Origin: Gulbenkiania mobilis
GTDB taxonomy: Bacteria > Pseudomonadota > Gammaproteobacteria > Burkholderiales > Chromobacteriaceae
Reading direction: 5' to 3'
Assembly (NCBI GenBank): GCA_004346645.1
Contig: SMDA01000008.1
Span: 62,001-126,000 of the forward strand
Length of the DNA stretch: 64,000 bases
Under the pieces are notes generated by a model. That model was not told where the DNA came from. It ran no database searches and saw nothing but the letters and a program-made list of their open reading frames with translations. A program made the translations under genes and the position numbers. Every line of letters begins with the position of its first letter. Within the stretch, counting starts at the first letter, position 1. Below, piece by piece: positions 1-8,662 of this stretch.

Positions 1-1104
1 GACGGTTTCAAGGCGGTCAATGACACCCATGGCCATGATGCGGGCGACGAACTGTTGCGCCTGGTCGCATGGCGGCTGGCGCACAACCTGCGTGATGGGG
101 ACGCGGTGATGCGGCTTGCCGGTGACGAATTCGTGGTGCTGGTGGAAGGTGCGAGCGAGCGCGAACAGGTCGTTAGCGTGGGCGAGCACCTCTTGCGGGC
201 GCTGGCAGCGCCCTACCAGTTGGTGAGCGCCCGGGTGCGGCTTTCGGCCAGCATGGGCGCTGCCTTCTATCCGGCGGACGGCCAGACGGCTGCGGCGCTG
301 ATGGAGGCAGCCGATCAGGCGATGTATGCGGTGAAAAAGCAGGGGCGCAATGGTCTGCACTTTCACAATCCCCACCACAATGCCCCGGCCGCCATCAATG
401 AGGAGGAAAGCCACCGCCTGCAGACTGTAGTGGAAGGCTGCCCGGCCAACTGGCGGGTGAAGGCCATGGTGGCCGCCAATGGCGAGGGTGTGCGCGGCGT
501 GATGGTGCGCGCGGCAGAGGGCGAGCCGTGGGATTTCGGGGACAGTGCGCTACGTGGTCGCCTGCTGCGCCTGTTCGATGCGCTTACTGACGAGCCGATG
601 ATCGTGCTTGATCCGGGGGCGGCCGCCTGGCCTTGCCCGACGGCGCAGGATTTTCTGGGGCGTGCGGCCGAACGCCTGGCTGAAGGGGGCGTGCAGCTGA
701 TCCTGGCGCTGCCGGAAGGGGCGCTGGCCGAACGTCCCGCCCTAGCTGAGGATCTTGCACGACTGCATGGGGCTGGTGTCAGCTACGGACTTCTGGATCT
801 CGCTCAGGGCAGGCTGAACTGGGCGGTGCTGGCCGCTTGCCCGCCCGCCGTGGTGATCCTGCCCGATGTGCGTGCTGAAGAAGCCAGCCTGCGCTACCGG
901 CGTATGGTGGCCCAAGGCGCTGAAGGACTGGGGGCCTTGCGCCTGGCGCGTCTGCAGGTGGCGGCCGAGCTGCCCGCTTGGCGTGCGCGCGAGGGAGTGG
1001 ACTGTTTCCTGGTCACGCTCGCTGCGGAGGCAGGCGCCATCCGTGGGCCTGCCCGGCCCGGCAGCGCTTCAACCGGCTCGCCGCCCCTTATGCAAATGCA
1101 CTGA
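1..1104 (+). CDS. GGDEF protein with EAL-like degenerate C-terminus (5' end missing)
   Basis: The frame is open from the first base, so the N-terminus lies outside the window. The first ~115 codons are the second half of a GGDEF diguanylate cyclase domain: DGFKAVNDTHGHDAGDELL, then RDGD, then five residues on AGDEF. A/SGDEF forms are usually active, and RDGD is at the position of the allosteric c-di-GMP I-site. Residues ~150-330 of the visible part resemble the secondary structure of an EAL domain (LILALPEGALAE, then LHGAGVSYGLLDL), but the catalytic ExLxR, DD and KxD residues are absent. Inference: a cyclase with a non-catalytic EAL-like tail. It could instead be an unrelated C-terminal domain. 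Stop is TGA at 1102-1104; the next gene (yheS) converges on it. Confidence 0.8.
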   Translation, partial: DGFKAVNDTHGHDAGDELLRLVAWRLAHNLRDGDAVMRLAGDEFVVLVEGASEREQVVSVGEHLLRALAAPYQLVSARVRLSASMGAAFYPADGQTAAALMEAADQAMYAVKKQGRNGLHFHNPHHNAPAAINEEESHRLQTVVEGCPANWRVKAMVAANGEGVRGVMVRAAEGEPWDFGDSALRGRLLRLFDALTDEPMIVLDPGAAAWPCPTAQDFLGRAAERLAEGGVQLILALPEGALAERPALAEDLARLHGAGVSYGLLDLAQGRLNWAVLAACPPAVVILPDVRAEEASLRYRRMVAQGAEGLGALRLARLQVAAELPAWRAREGVDCFLVTLAAEAGAIRGPARPGSASTGSPPLMQMH

Positions 1105-1370
1105 AAAGTGCGTTTTTCCCGAGGCGCTCTTGACGGTGGTCAAGTTTATTGTTCCATTGGTACAAGCACTTAGGGCGCAGTAAGATGGTTGACAAGGCCG
1201 GTTTTTTCCGCTGTAGCCACCACCGTCGGCACTGGGCTTTTTTGCCTCTTTTTTGGACATTTCAACCAAGTAGCTCACGCCACAACGGTTTTTTGATTTG
1301 TCCCTTCCTTATCCACAAGCTTATCCCCAGCCGCTGTGGATAGCCCCGCGCACGAAGGGGCGACCCGGCA
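1105..1370. other. Convergent intergenic region, relatively AT-rich
   Basis: This 266-base gap lies between two 3' ends, so no gene promoter is expected here. It holds several T-runs, a weak sigma-70-like element (TTGACA at 1189, 17 bases, TGTAGC at 1212) and three DnaA-box-like 9-mers at 1309-1343. No convincing intrinsic terminator and no coding frame are visible. A small RNA from the TTGACA element is possible but unsupported. Confidence 0.5.
1309..1343. promoter_or_regulatory. Cluster of three DnaA-box-like sites
   Basis: TTATCCACA (1309-1317, perfect consensus R1-type box), TTATCCCCA (1321-1329, one mismatch) and inverted TGTGGATAG (1335-1343, one mismatch) lie within 35 bases of the convergent yheS/GGDEF gap. 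The sites are seen directly. DnaA binding is inference. The surroundings lack dnaA, dnaN, parAB or gidA, so this is not an obvious oriC. A DnaA-titrating or regulatory locus is one possibility. Confidence 0.45.
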
Positions 1371-3278
1371 TCAGCCCGCCTGTGTGTCAAGCGCTTCGAG
1401 GGCTTCGTGCACCTCCAGCCAGGCTTCCTCCACCTCTTCCAGACGCCGCGCCACCTCACCCTGACGCCGCACCTTCTCTGCCAGCAGGGTGCGGTCCTTT
1501 TCCTGATAGGCGGCTTCGGACGCAAGGTAACTGTCGAGCCCGGCTTTTTCTTCTGACAGGCTTTCCAGCTCCTTTTCCAGCCGACTCAGACGAGCCTGCA
1601 ATGGCTTGCGCTGTTGCGACAGTCGTTGCCGTGCTTCGGCCTCCTGGCGTTTCTGTTCTTTGCGGCTCAGGCCGGAGGAATCTTCGGAGGAAGGACGGGA
1701 AGCTTCGGCCAACCGCTCCAGGCGCCACGTCCGGTAGCTTTCCAGATCGCCATCGAAAGGGGTGACCCGGCCGCCGCTGACCAGCCAGAAGCTGTCCGTG
1801 GTGGCTTCCAGCAGTGCGCGGTCGTGCGAGACCACCACCAGCGCGCCCGGAAAGTCCTGCAGGGCCAGCGTCAGTGCATGGCGCATCTCCAGGTCGAGGT
1901 GGTTGGTGGGTTCGTCCAAGAGCAGCAGGTTGGGGCGTTGCCACACGATCAAGGCGAGGGCCAGCCGGGCTTTCTCCCCGCCCGACATCGGGCCCACCGG
2001 GTCGGTGGCCGCATCTCCCCGGAAGTTGAAGCCGCCAAGGAAGGTGCGCAGTGTCTGCTCGCGGGTATCCGGGGCCAGCCGCTGTAGATGCAGGAGCGGT
2101 GAATCGGCCGGCCGCAGGGTCTCCAGTGTGTGCTGCGCGAAGTAGCCGATGCGCAGCATGGGCGAGGCTACCAGCTCGCCTCGCAGCGGAGCGAGTTCGG
2201 CCGCCAGCAGCTTCACCAGCGTCGATTTGCCGGCACCGTTCACCCCCAGAAGCCCAATGCGGCTGCCGGCCTCTACCGATAGGCTGATGTCTTCCAGAAT
2301 GGGGTGCTCTGCATAGCCGATGGCCACCCCTTCCAACCGCAGTAGCGGGTTGGGCAGGCTGTCGGGCGCGGAAAACTGGAAATCGAACGGCGAGTTGACG
2401 TGCGCAGGGGCGATACGCTCCAGTCGTTCCAGCGCCTTTACCCGGCTTTGCGCCTGCTTGGCCTTGGTGGCCTTGGCCTTGAAACGGGTGATGAAGGATT
2501 CCAGATGAGCGATCTGCCGCTGCTGCTTTTCGTAATCGCCCTGCTGCCGGGCCAGCCGCTCGGCACGCTGTACCTCGAACTGGCTGTAATTGCCGGTGTA
2601 GAGCGTCAGCGACTGCTGTGCCACTTCCACGATATGGCTGGTGATGCTGTCCAGAAAATCGCGGTCGTGTGAAATGATCAGGAGGGTGCCGGCATAAGCC
2701 TTGAGCCAGTCTTCCAGCCACAGCACTGTCTCCAGGTCCAGGTGGTTGGTGGGCTCGTCCAGCAAGAGCAGATCGGAGCGGCACATCAGCGCCTGGGCCA
2801 GGTTCAGGCGCATGCGCCAGCCGCCGGAGAAGGCGCGCACCGGCCGCTGGTGGCTGTCGGGCGAGAAGCCCAGCCCGGTAAGCAGTGTAGCCGCGCGCGC
2901 CGGGGCGGAGTAGGCGTCAATGCGGGCCAGCTCGCCATGGACGAGCCCGATGGCGGCGCCATCGTTGGCGGCCTCCGCCTCACGGAGCTGGGTTTCGAGG
3001 TGCCGCAGCTCGGCATCGCCGTCGAGCACGTAGTCAAGCGCGCTGCGGTCGAGGGCAGGGGTTTCCTGTGCAACGTGGGCAATCGTCCAGTTGGGCGGCA
3101 ACAGCACGTCGCCGGCATCGGCGGAGAGACGCCCCATCAGCAGGGCGAACAGGCTGGACTTGCCGGCACCGTTGGCACCGACCACCCCGACCTTGTAGCC
3201 GGGATTGAGGACAAGGTTGGCCGAAACGATCAGTTCCTTGAGGCCGCGGCGCAGTGAGAGGTTCTTGAGTTGGATCAT
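1371..3278 (-). CDS. yheS: ABC-F family ATPase YheS
   Basis: The protein has 635 residues, close to E. coli YheS (637), and similar sequence throughout. It has two ABC domains without membrane segments: Walker A GANGAGKSS at ~34-42 and GVNGAGKST at ~345, each followed by an SGG signature (FSGGWRMRL, MSGGEKARL) and LLLLDEPTNHLDLE. A basic linker (FKAKATKAKQAQSR) separates them, and the C-terminus is a charged coiled coil of ~90 residues. ABC-F proteins act at the ribosomal E-site; the exact role of YheS is less settled. It lies 57 bases downstream of tsaD on the same strand, so co-transcription is likely. It carries two copies of the window-wide 10-mer (1704, 3216). Confidence 0.93.
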   Translation of the reverse strand: MIQLKNLSLRRGLKELIVSANLVLNPGYKVGVVGANGAGKSSLFALLMGRLSADAGDVLLPPNWTIAHVAQETPALDRSALDYVLDGDAELRHLETQLREAEAANDGAAIGLVHGELARIDAYSAPARAATLLTGLGFSPDSHQRPVRAFSGGWRMRLNLAQALMCRSDLLLLDEPTNHLDLETVLWLEDWLKAYAGTLLIISHDRDFLDSITSHIVEVAQQSLTLYTGNYSQFEVQRAERLARQQGDYEKQQRQIAHLESFITRFKAKATKAKQAQSRVKALERLERIAPAHVNSPFDFQFSAPDSLPNPLLRLEGVAIGYAEHPILEDISLSVEAGSRIGLLGVNGAGKSTLVKLLAAELAPLRGELVASPMLRIGYFAQHTLETLRPADSPLLHLQRLAPDTREQTLRTFLGGFNFRGDAATDPVGPMSGGEKARLALALIVWQRPNLLLLDEPTNHLDLEMRHALTLALQDFPGALVVVSHDRALLEATTDSFWLVSGGRVTPFDGDLESYRTWRLERLAEASRPSSEDSSGLSRKEQKRQEAEARQRLSQQRKPLQARLSRLEKELESLSEEKAGLDSYLASEAAYQEKDRTLLAEKVRRQGEVARRLEEVEEAWLEVHEALEALDTQAG

Positions 3279-3335
3279 GTAAGGATGCGGCAGCGGCGGG
3301 CCAGGCCCGCCTGGGTTCGGGAAGGGACTAGCGCT

Positions 3336-4370
3336 TCAGGGGCGGGGCAGGGTGGTGAGGTCCCAGCGGGGAGCCACGCCGAAGCTGCCGGCCGGGCTGC
3401 GTTGCGACAGGCGCATGGCTCCGGCGTAGGCGATCATGGCGCCGTTGTCCGTGCACAGCGACAGCGGCGGATAGAACACTTCCAGCCCCCGGCGCGCAGC
3501 GGCGGTGTCCAGCCCTGCGCGTAATTGCTTGTTGGCACCGACCCCCCCTGCCACCACCAGCCGCTTCATGCCGGTCTGGCGCAGCGCCTTGAGGCTCTTG
3601 GTGACCAACACCTCGACGATGGCTTCCTGAAAGGCGCGGCAGATGTCCTTGCGGGTGGTCTCGTCGATTTCGCCCAAGGTGGCCTGGGTCTGGGTGACCA
3701 GGGTCAGCACCGCTGTCTTCAGCCCGGAAAAGCTCATGTCCAGGCTGTCCGCATGCAACATCGGCCTGGGCAGGGTAAAGCGCTGAGGGTCGCCTTCCTC
3801 CGCCAGACGCGACAGCATCGGCCCGCCCGGATAGGGCAGGCCCAGCAGCTTGGCGGTCTTGTCAAAGGCTTCTCCCGCCGCGTCATCCAGGGTCTCGCCC
3901 AAGATCTCGTACTGGCCGATGCCGTGCACTGCCATCAGTTGGGTATGCCCGCCCGACACCAGCAAGGCCACGAAGGGAAAGTCCGGTTTCGGGTCAGCCA
4001 GCAGCGGCGAGAGCAGATGGCCCTCGAGGTGATGCACGCCCACCACCGGGATACCAAGCCCAAAGGCCAAGGCATTGGCCACGCTGGCGCCCACCAGCAG
4101 CGCACCGCCAAGACCCGGGCCACGGGTATAGGCCACGGCGTCTAGATCTTTCAACGTGCGGCCCGCTTCGGCCAGGCAGGCCTCCATCAGCGGGATCGCC
4201 CGCCGGATATGGTCGCGGCTGGCCAGTTCCGGCACCACGCCGCCGTATCGGGCGTGCATGGCCATCTGGGTGTGCAGCTGATGGGCCAGAAGGCCCGCTT
4301 CGGTGTCATACAGCGCCACCCCCGTTTCGTCACAAGACGTTTCAATCCCCAGTACTAGCATCGGTCGCAT
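3336..4370 (-). CDS. tsaD: tRNA threonylcarbamoyladenosine transferase TsaD
   Basis: TsaD (former Gcp/YgjD) transfers the threonylcarbamoyl group onto A37 of ANN-decoding tRNAs, working with TsaB, TsaE and TsaC. The protein has 344 residues, the usual length. Diagnostic features are the N-terminal [16 protein letters not shown] ATPase-fold motif, the metal-binding [12 protein letters not shown] (His114 and His118), [11 protein letters not shown] and [12 protein letters not shown]. The start could be the ATG at 4361 (MLVLGIETS), closer to the E. coli N-terminus; neither has a strong ribosome site. It is divergent from the OsmC-like gene and upstream of yheS. Confidence 0.95.
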   Translation of the reverse strand: MRPMLVLGIETSCDETGVALYDTEAGLLAHQLHTQMAMHARYGGVVPELASRDHIRRAIPLMEACLAEAGRTLKDLDAVAYTRGPGLGGALLVGASVANALAFGLGIPVVGVHHLEGHLLSPLLADPKPDFPFVALLVSGGHTQLMAVHGIGQYEILGETLDDAAGEAFDKTAKLLGLPYPGGPMLSRLAEEGDPQRFTLPRPMLHADSLDMSFSGLKTAVLTLVTQTQATLGEIDETTRKDICRAFQEAIVEVLVTKSLKALRQTGMKRLVVAGGVGANKQLRAGLDTAAARRGLEVFYPPLSLCTDNGAMIAYAGAMRLSQRSPAGSFGVAPRWDLTTLPRP

Positions 4371-4465
4371 TTATAACAGGTCAGTCTTTTCATTTTACCG
4401 GCGAATCTTTGATCGCCCAAATCGCAGGTGTTAGGCTCGGACCGGTCAATCTACAGGAGAACGCG

Positions 4466-4885
4466 ATGCAGGCAAGGCTGAAATGGGTGGACGGCGTGTG
4501 CTTTCTGGGTGAAACGGGGAGCGGACATGCGGTGGTGATGGATGGCGCACCGGAGGGCGGGGGTCGCAACCTGGGGCCGCGGCCGATGGAGCTGGTGCTG
4601 CTCGGCACGGCAGGTTGCACCAGCTACGACGTAATCACCATCCTGCGCAAGGCGCGCCAGGACGTCCGCGACTGCTGGGTGGAGATTGAGGCGGAGCGCG
4701 CCGACACCGACCCCAAGGTTTTTACCCGCATCCATTTTCATTTCGTGGTGATCGGGCGTGGCCTGAAGGCTGAGGCGGTCGAGCGGGCCATCCACCTGTC
4801 GGCGGAGAAGTACTGCTCCGCCTCGATCATGCTGGCCAAGACTGCCATCATCACCCACGACTATACCCTGCGTGAGGACGACTAG
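4466..4885 (+). CDS. OsmC/Ohr-superfamily protein, YhfA type
   Basis: This 139-residue cytoplasmic protein is close to E. coli YhfA in length. The OsmC fold is indicated by GPRPMELVLLGTAGCTSYDVITILRK (one conserved Cys in AGCTSYD) and a second Cys in SAEKYCSASIMLAKTA. Those are the redox pair positions of the superfamily, whose members reduce organic or fatty-acid hydroperoxides; YhfA's substrate is not established. The ATG at 4466 is chosen over an upstream in-frame codon at 4409 because AGGAGA precedes it at proper spacing and homology begins there. A copy of the window-wide 10-mer starts 3 bases after the stop, followed by an intrinsic terminator. Confidence 0.85.
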   Translation: MQARLKWVDGVCFLGETGSGHAVVMDGAPEGGGRNLGPRPMELVLLGTAGCTSYDVITILRKARQDVRDCWVEIEAERADTDPKVFTRIHFHFVVIGRGLKAEAVERAIHLSAEKYCSASIMLAKTAIITHDYTLREDD

Positions 4886-4909
4886 GCTTCGGCCAACCCT
4901 GTACCGCCA

Positions 4910-4933
4910 CGCCACCTTGCCGGTGGCGTTTTT
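4910..4933 (+). terminator. Intrinsic terminator after the YhfA-like gene
   Basis: A seven-base-pair stem CGCCACC/GGTGGCG (4910-4916 with 4922-4928) and a five-base loop are followed by five T. It isolates the upstream gene from the flagellar operon. Confidence 0.8.
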
Positions 4934-5024
4934 GTTTGCCGCCGCGAGCGGCAGCTTTTGCCGTCAAGTTCCGTGAGAGCTGCGCAAATCCTGCTCGTAC
5001 GCCGCGTGCCGGGCAGAATCAAGC

Positions 5025-5040
5025 TGGCATGGTTCGTGCT
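5025..5040 (+). promoter_or_regulatory. Sigma-54 (-24/-12) promoter of the flg operon
   Basis: TGGCATGGTTCGTGCT matches the RpoN consensus TGGCAC-G-N4-TTGC at all but two positions, with GG and GC exactly 12 bases apart. It ends 26 bases before the flgB start. Sigma-54 control of rod/hook operons through FleQ/FlrC-type activators is known in several polarly flagellated proteobacteria. No activator gene lies in the window. Confidence 0.7.
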
Positions 5041-5066
5041 TTATAGGGCGCCACAGGAGGCCGTCC

Positions 5067-5477
5067 ATGCTTGACAAGATTGCAAAACAGTTCGATTTCC
5101 AGCAGCGTGCGCTCAACCTGCGCGCCTACCGGGCCGAGGTGATCGCCAGCAACGTCGCCAACGCCGACACGCCTTACTACAAGGCGATGGACTTCGACTT
5201 CAAGCAAGCCCTCAAGTCCGCCGACGAGGCCAGCCGCAAGCTGGGGCTCGACACCACCGACCCGCGCCACATCGCGATGAGCGAGGGCGACAGCCACCGG
5301 CTTGGGGCGCAGCTGATGTACCGCTCGCAGGTGCAGCCCAGCCTCGACGGCAACACGGTGGACATGGACGTGGAACGGGCCGCCTTTACCGAGAATGCCC
5401 TGCAGTACCAGACCACGCTGACGTTTCTCAACCGGCGTATCAGCAGCCTGAACGACGCCATCCGCGGAGGCCAGTAA
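5067..5477 (+). CDS. flgB: Flagellar proximal rod protein FlgB
   Basis: FlgB is a structural component of the proximal rod, exported through the flagellar type III apparatus without a cleaved signal. The protein has 136 residues, typical length. It contains the rod/hook N-terminal motif with ASNVANADTPYYKAMDFDF at ~30-50 and a C-terminal heptad segment (ALQYQTTLTFLNRRISSLNDAI) for coiled-coil packing. The start is fixed by AGGAGG eight bases upstream. First gene of an eleven-gene flgB-flgL run; flgC follows 3 bases after its stop. Confidence 0.96.
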   Translation: MLDKIAKQFDFQQRALNLRAYRAEVIASNVANADTPYYKAMDFDFKQALKSADEASRKLGLDTTDPRHIAMSEGDSHRLGAQLMYRSQVQPSLDGNTVDMDVERAAFTENALQYQTTLTFLNRRISSLNDAIRGGQ

Positions 5478-5480
5478 ACC

Positions 5481-5891
5481 ATGTCGCTCAACAGTGTCTT
5501 CACGATTGCCGGTTCGGCGCTTACCGCCCAGTCGATGCGGCTGAACGTGGTGGCTTCGAACATCGCCAACGCCGAGAGCGCCACCAGTTCCAATGCGCAG
5601 CCCTATCGCGGCCGCCACGTGGTGTTTACCGCCATCCCGGTCAGTACCGCCCAGCCCCAGGTGGCCGGCGTGCGGGTGACGTCTATCGTCGAGGATACGT
5701 CGCCGCCCAAGCTCAAGTACGACCCTGGTCACCCACTGGCCGACGAGCGCGGCTACGTGAACATGCCCAACGTCAATCCTGTGGAAGAAATGGCCGACAT
5801 GATTTCCTCGGCGCGCTCCTACCAGACCAACGTGGAAATGATGAACACCGCCAAGATGCTGCTGCAACGCACGCTGCAGCTGGGCCAGTAA
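5481..5891 (+). CDS. flgC: Flagellar proximal rod protein FlgC
   Basis: This 136-residue rod protein has the family N-terminal motif LNVVASNIANAESATSSNAQPYRGRHVVF and the C-terminal FlgC signature (NVNPVEEMADMISSARSYQTNVEMMNTAKMLLQRTLQLGQ). It forms the proximal rod with FlgB and FlgF below the distal rod FlgG. It is 3 bases downstream of flgB and 14 upstream of flgD, consistent with co-transcription. Nothing unusual is seen. Confidence 0.96.
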   Translation: MSLNSVFTIAGSALTAQSMRLNVVASNIANAESATSSNAQPYRGRHVVFTAIPVSTAQPQVAGVRVTSIVEDTSPPKLKYDPGHPLADERGYVNMPNVNPVEEMADMISSARSYQTNVEMMNTAKMLLQRTLQLGQ

Positions 5892-5905
5892 GCACGAGGT
5901 AAACC

Positions 5906-6583
5906 ATGGCAACGATCGACAGCACCACCCTCAACCGTATCAACGGCACCAGCGGTAGCGGCACTTCCGGCACCACCACCGGCAATTCGTCCGAGGCGAT
6001 CCAGAACCGCTTTCTCAAGCTCCTGACCACGCAGCTGCAGGCGCAGGATCCACTCAACCCGATGGACAACTCGCAGATGACGGCGCAGATGGCCCAGATC
6101 AGTACGGTCTCGGGGCTGGAAAAGCTCAACAGCGCCATGGAGATGCTCACGCAGTCGCAGCAGGCGGCCATGTCGCTGGCTTCGGCCAGCCTGATCGGCC
6201 GCCAAGTGCTGACCGAAGGCAGCGGCCTGAAGCTGGAGAACGGACAGGCCAAGGGCGCGGTCTATCTGGGCAGCAGCGCCGACCAGGTGAAGATCAGCGT
6301 GTTCAATGCCGAAGGCGCCGAGGTGGACAACTTCGTGATCAATAACGCCGCGTCCGGTACCACCTACTTCAACTGGGATGGCACCAGTCTCGACAACAAG
6401 CAGCTTGCGGATGGCAAGTACACCTTCCGCGTGGAAGCCTCCAGTAACGGCAGCAAGCTGACCGACGTGGCAGCAATGAATTACCAGAAGGTGAATGGTC
6501 TGAGCTTCAACGGTGGCGCCACCTACCTCAACCTGGCCGACGGCTCGCGCCTGGCGCTGGGCCAGGTGGCGGAAGTGGCCTGA
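5906..6583 (+). CDS. flgD: Hook-capping protein FlgD
   Basis: FlgD caps the growing hook and allows FlgE subunits to polymerise, then is replaced by FlgK. The 225-residue protein begins with a Ser/Thr/Gly-rich segment, then the conserved FlgD N-terminal domain (NRFLKLLTTQLQAQDPLNPMDNSQMTAQMAQISTV, ~30-65), and a C-terminal FlgD Ig/tudor-like region (YFNWDGTSLDNKQLADGKYTFRVEA). AGGTAA lies before the ATG. It is in the operon between flgC and flgE. Confidence 0.95.
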   Translation: MATIDSTTLNRINGTSGSGTSGTTTGNSSEAIQNRFLKLLTTQLQAQDPLNPMDNSQMTAQMAQISTVSGLEKLNSAMEMLTQSQQAAMSLASASLIGRQVLTEGSGLKLENGQAKGAVYLGSSADQVKISVFNAEGAEVDNFVINNAASGTTYFNWDGTSLDNKQLADGKYTFRVEASSNGSKLTDVAAMNYQKVNGLSFNGGATYLNLADGSRLALGQVAEVA

Positions 6584-6610
6584 CAGACTCACGGTTAAAG
6601 GATACGAACA

Positions 6611-7864
6611 ATGGGTTTCCAACAAGGTTTGAGTGGTCTGGCCGCTGCCTCCAAGCAGCTTGACGTGGTCGGCAACAACGTTGCCAACGCCAACACCGTG
6701 GGCTTCAAGGGTTCGCGCGCCGAGTTTGCCGACCTTTACGCCGCCAGCCTGTACGGTGTCTCATCGGCACAGGCGGGGATCGGTACCAAGACATCTGCCG
6801 TGGCACAGCAGTTCACTCAGGGCAACATCACCAACACCGGCAACCCGCTGGACATGGCAGTGTTCGGCAACGGTTTTTTCACCGTGCAGCGTCCTGGCAC
6901 CAACGAACTGGTCTACACCCGTAACGGCCAGTTCAAGCTCGACAATCAGGGCTTTATCGTCAACAACGGCTATCAGCTCACCGGCTATACGCCGGATGCG
7001 CCGGGGGTGATCAAGCCGCTTCAGGTGGATGCCGGCAGCATCGGCGCCAAGGCAACCACCGCCATCAAGCTGGCCACCAACGTCACCGCCACCGCCACCG
7101 TGCCCACAGTGGCCTTTCCGGGGGCGGTTGCCACCGCGCCGGATCCCAAGTCGTACAACCACTCCACTTCGGTGACGGTGTACGACAGCCTGGGTACTTC
7201 GCATCTGGTGACGATGTACTACGTCAAGACCACCAATCCTGGCGAGTGGCAGGTCTATACCCGTTTCGACAGCAACACCATGGCGGCGGCCACGCCCACC
7301 ACGCTGACCTTCGACGCCAATGGCCGGCTGGCCGGTCCGGTGGCGCCCATTGCCATCAACGTCGGCACCCTCCCAAACGGTGCCGCGATCGGCCCGGACG
7401 CCGACCTGGATGGCTATCCCGATAACACCCTGACCGTGGATGTCAATGGCACCACCCAGTTCGCCAGCGCCTTTGCGGTGAACAACCTGGTTACCGACGG
7501 CTACACCGATGGCGTGCTGACCGGGCTGGTCACCACCAAGGAAGGCAAGGTGCAGGCCAAGTTCTCCAACGGGCAGGTGAAGGATGTCGGCCAGATCGTG
7601 CTGACCAACTTCCGCAACCCGCAGGGGCTGGCCCCGCAGGGGGACAATATCTGGACCTCCACGCCCGAAGCGGGTGACGCCCAGGTGAACACACCGGGGG
7701 CCGGGGCCGTGGGCGTGATCCAGTCCGCCGCGGTAGAGGATTCCAACATCGACCTCACCACCGAACTGGTGAACATGATTACGGCGCAGCGCTTCTATCA
7801 GGCGAACGCCCAGACCATCAAGACGCAGGATCAGATTCTGCAGACCCTGATCAACCTGCGTTAA
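6611..7864 (+). CDS. flgE: Flagellar hook protein FlgE
   Basis: The 417-residue main hook subunit has the N-terminal D0/D1 motif (LDVVGNNVANANTVGFKGSRAEFADLY), the flagellar basal-body/hook central region including GNPLDMAVFGNGFFTV and YTRNGQF, a variable Thr/Ala-rich surface region at ~150-300, and the C-terminal SNIDLTTELVNMITAQRFYQANAQTIKTQDQILQTLINLR. Length is in the usual range (400-420). AAAGGA precedes the ATG; it lies 27 bases after flgD. Confidence 0.96.
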   Translation: MGFQQGLSGLAAASKQLDVVGNNVANANTVGFKGSRAEFADLYAASLYGVSSAQAGIGTKTSAVAQQFTQGNITNTGNPLDMAVFGNGFFTVQRPGTNELVYTRNGQFKLDNQGFIVNNGYQLTGYTPDAPGVIKPLQVDAGSIGAKATTAIKLATNVTATATVPTVAFPGAVATAPDPKSYNHSTSVTVYDSLGTSHLVTMYYVKTTNPGEWQVYTRFDSNTMAAATPTTLTFDANGRLAGPVAPIAINVGTLPNGAAIGPDADLDGYPDNTLTVDVNGTTQFASAFAVNNLVTDGYTDGVLTGLVTTKEGKVQAKFSNGQVKDVGQIVLTNFRNPQGLAPQGDNIWTSTPEAGDAQVNTPGAGAVGVIQSAAVEDSNIDLTTELVNMITAQRFYQANAQTIKTQDQILQTLINLR

Positions 7865-7883
7865 CGACTGCTGAGGCCGCGAC

Positions 7884-8627
7884 ATGGACCGCATGCTTTT
7901 CCTGGCGATGACCGGCGCCAAGCACGTGGCCTGGCAACAGGCGACGACGGCGCACAACCTCGCCAACGTCAACACCAATGGCTACAAGGCCGACCAGGTC
8001 GCCTTTCGTGCTTTGCCAGTGGTGGGCGAAGGCACACCCACCCGAACCTATGTGGTGGACAACACCGTCGGGCACGACCTGTCGCAAGGCAGTCTGCAGC
8101 AGACCGGCAACCCCACCGACTTTGCGCTGGCCAGCGCCGGCTTCTTTGCCGTTCAGGCGCCGGGGGGGCAGGAGGCGTACACCCGTGATGGGGGCTTCGT
8201 CGTGGATGCCAACGGCCTGATGCGCACCCGTAGCGGGCTGCCCATTCTCGGGGACGGCGGGCCCATCACCGTGCCTGCCAATAGCGCCATCGAGATCGGC
8301 CAGGACGGCACCGTCATTGCCACCCCGCAGACCGGGCAGGACCGTGTGCCGCAGATTGCCGGCCAGATCAAACTGGTCAATCCGGGCGCGCGCGAGGTGT
8401 ACAAGGGCGAGGACGGGTTGTTCCGCCTGAGTGCCGGAGGCGCCGCCCCGGCCGACCCGAACGTACGCTTGGTGGGCGGGGCCTTGGAGGCCAGCAACGT
8501 GAACGCGGTGGACAGTCTGGTGCAAATGATCGCGCACGGGCGGCAGTTCGACCTGAACATGAAACTGATGCAGACCGCTGACCAGAACGAGCAGCGCGCG
8601 ACGCAGATTCTCTCCATGAACGGCTAA
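7884..8627 (+). CDS. flgF: Flagellar proximal rod protein FlgF
   Basis: This 247-residue rod protein has AHNLANVNTNGYKADQVAFRALP near the N-terminus and a C-terminal coiled-coil motif (ALEASNVNAVDSLVQMIAHGRQFDLNMKLMQTAD). It is shorter than FlgE and lacks the long variable hook domain, and sits between flgE and flgG, which identifies it as FlgF. Part of the operon, 19 bases after flgE. Confidence 0.94.
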   Translation: MDRMLFLAMTGAKHVAWQQATTAHNLANVNTNGYKADQVAFRALPVVGEGTPTRTYVVDNTVGHDLSQGSLQQTGNPTDFALASAGFFAVQAPGGQEAYTRDGGFVVDANGLMRTRSGLPILGDGGPITVPANSAIEIGQDGTVIATPQTGQDRVPQIAGQIKLVNPGAREVYKGEDGLFRLSAGGAAPADPNVRLVGGALEASNVNAVDSLVQMIAHGRQFDLNMKLMQTADQNEQRATQILSMNG

Positions 8628-8662
8628 GGCCGGGCTGAAGAAACCGATCGAGGATTACCATC

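Noticed and set aside
1309-1343. Reading the DnaA boxes as the chromosomal origin.
   Set aside because: No dnaA, dnaN, gyrB, parAB or gidA nearby and no clear DNA-unwinding element; only a cluster of boxes can be claimed.
4962-4992. A sigma-28-like -35 (TCAAGTTC) upstream of flgB.
   Set aside because: The -10 at the right spacing (CGCAAATC) does not match GCCGATAA; the sigma-54 site downstream is far better.
6761-7978. A 405-codon minus-strand frame opposite flgE.
   Set aside because: Antisense shadow of a certain gene in a conserved operon.
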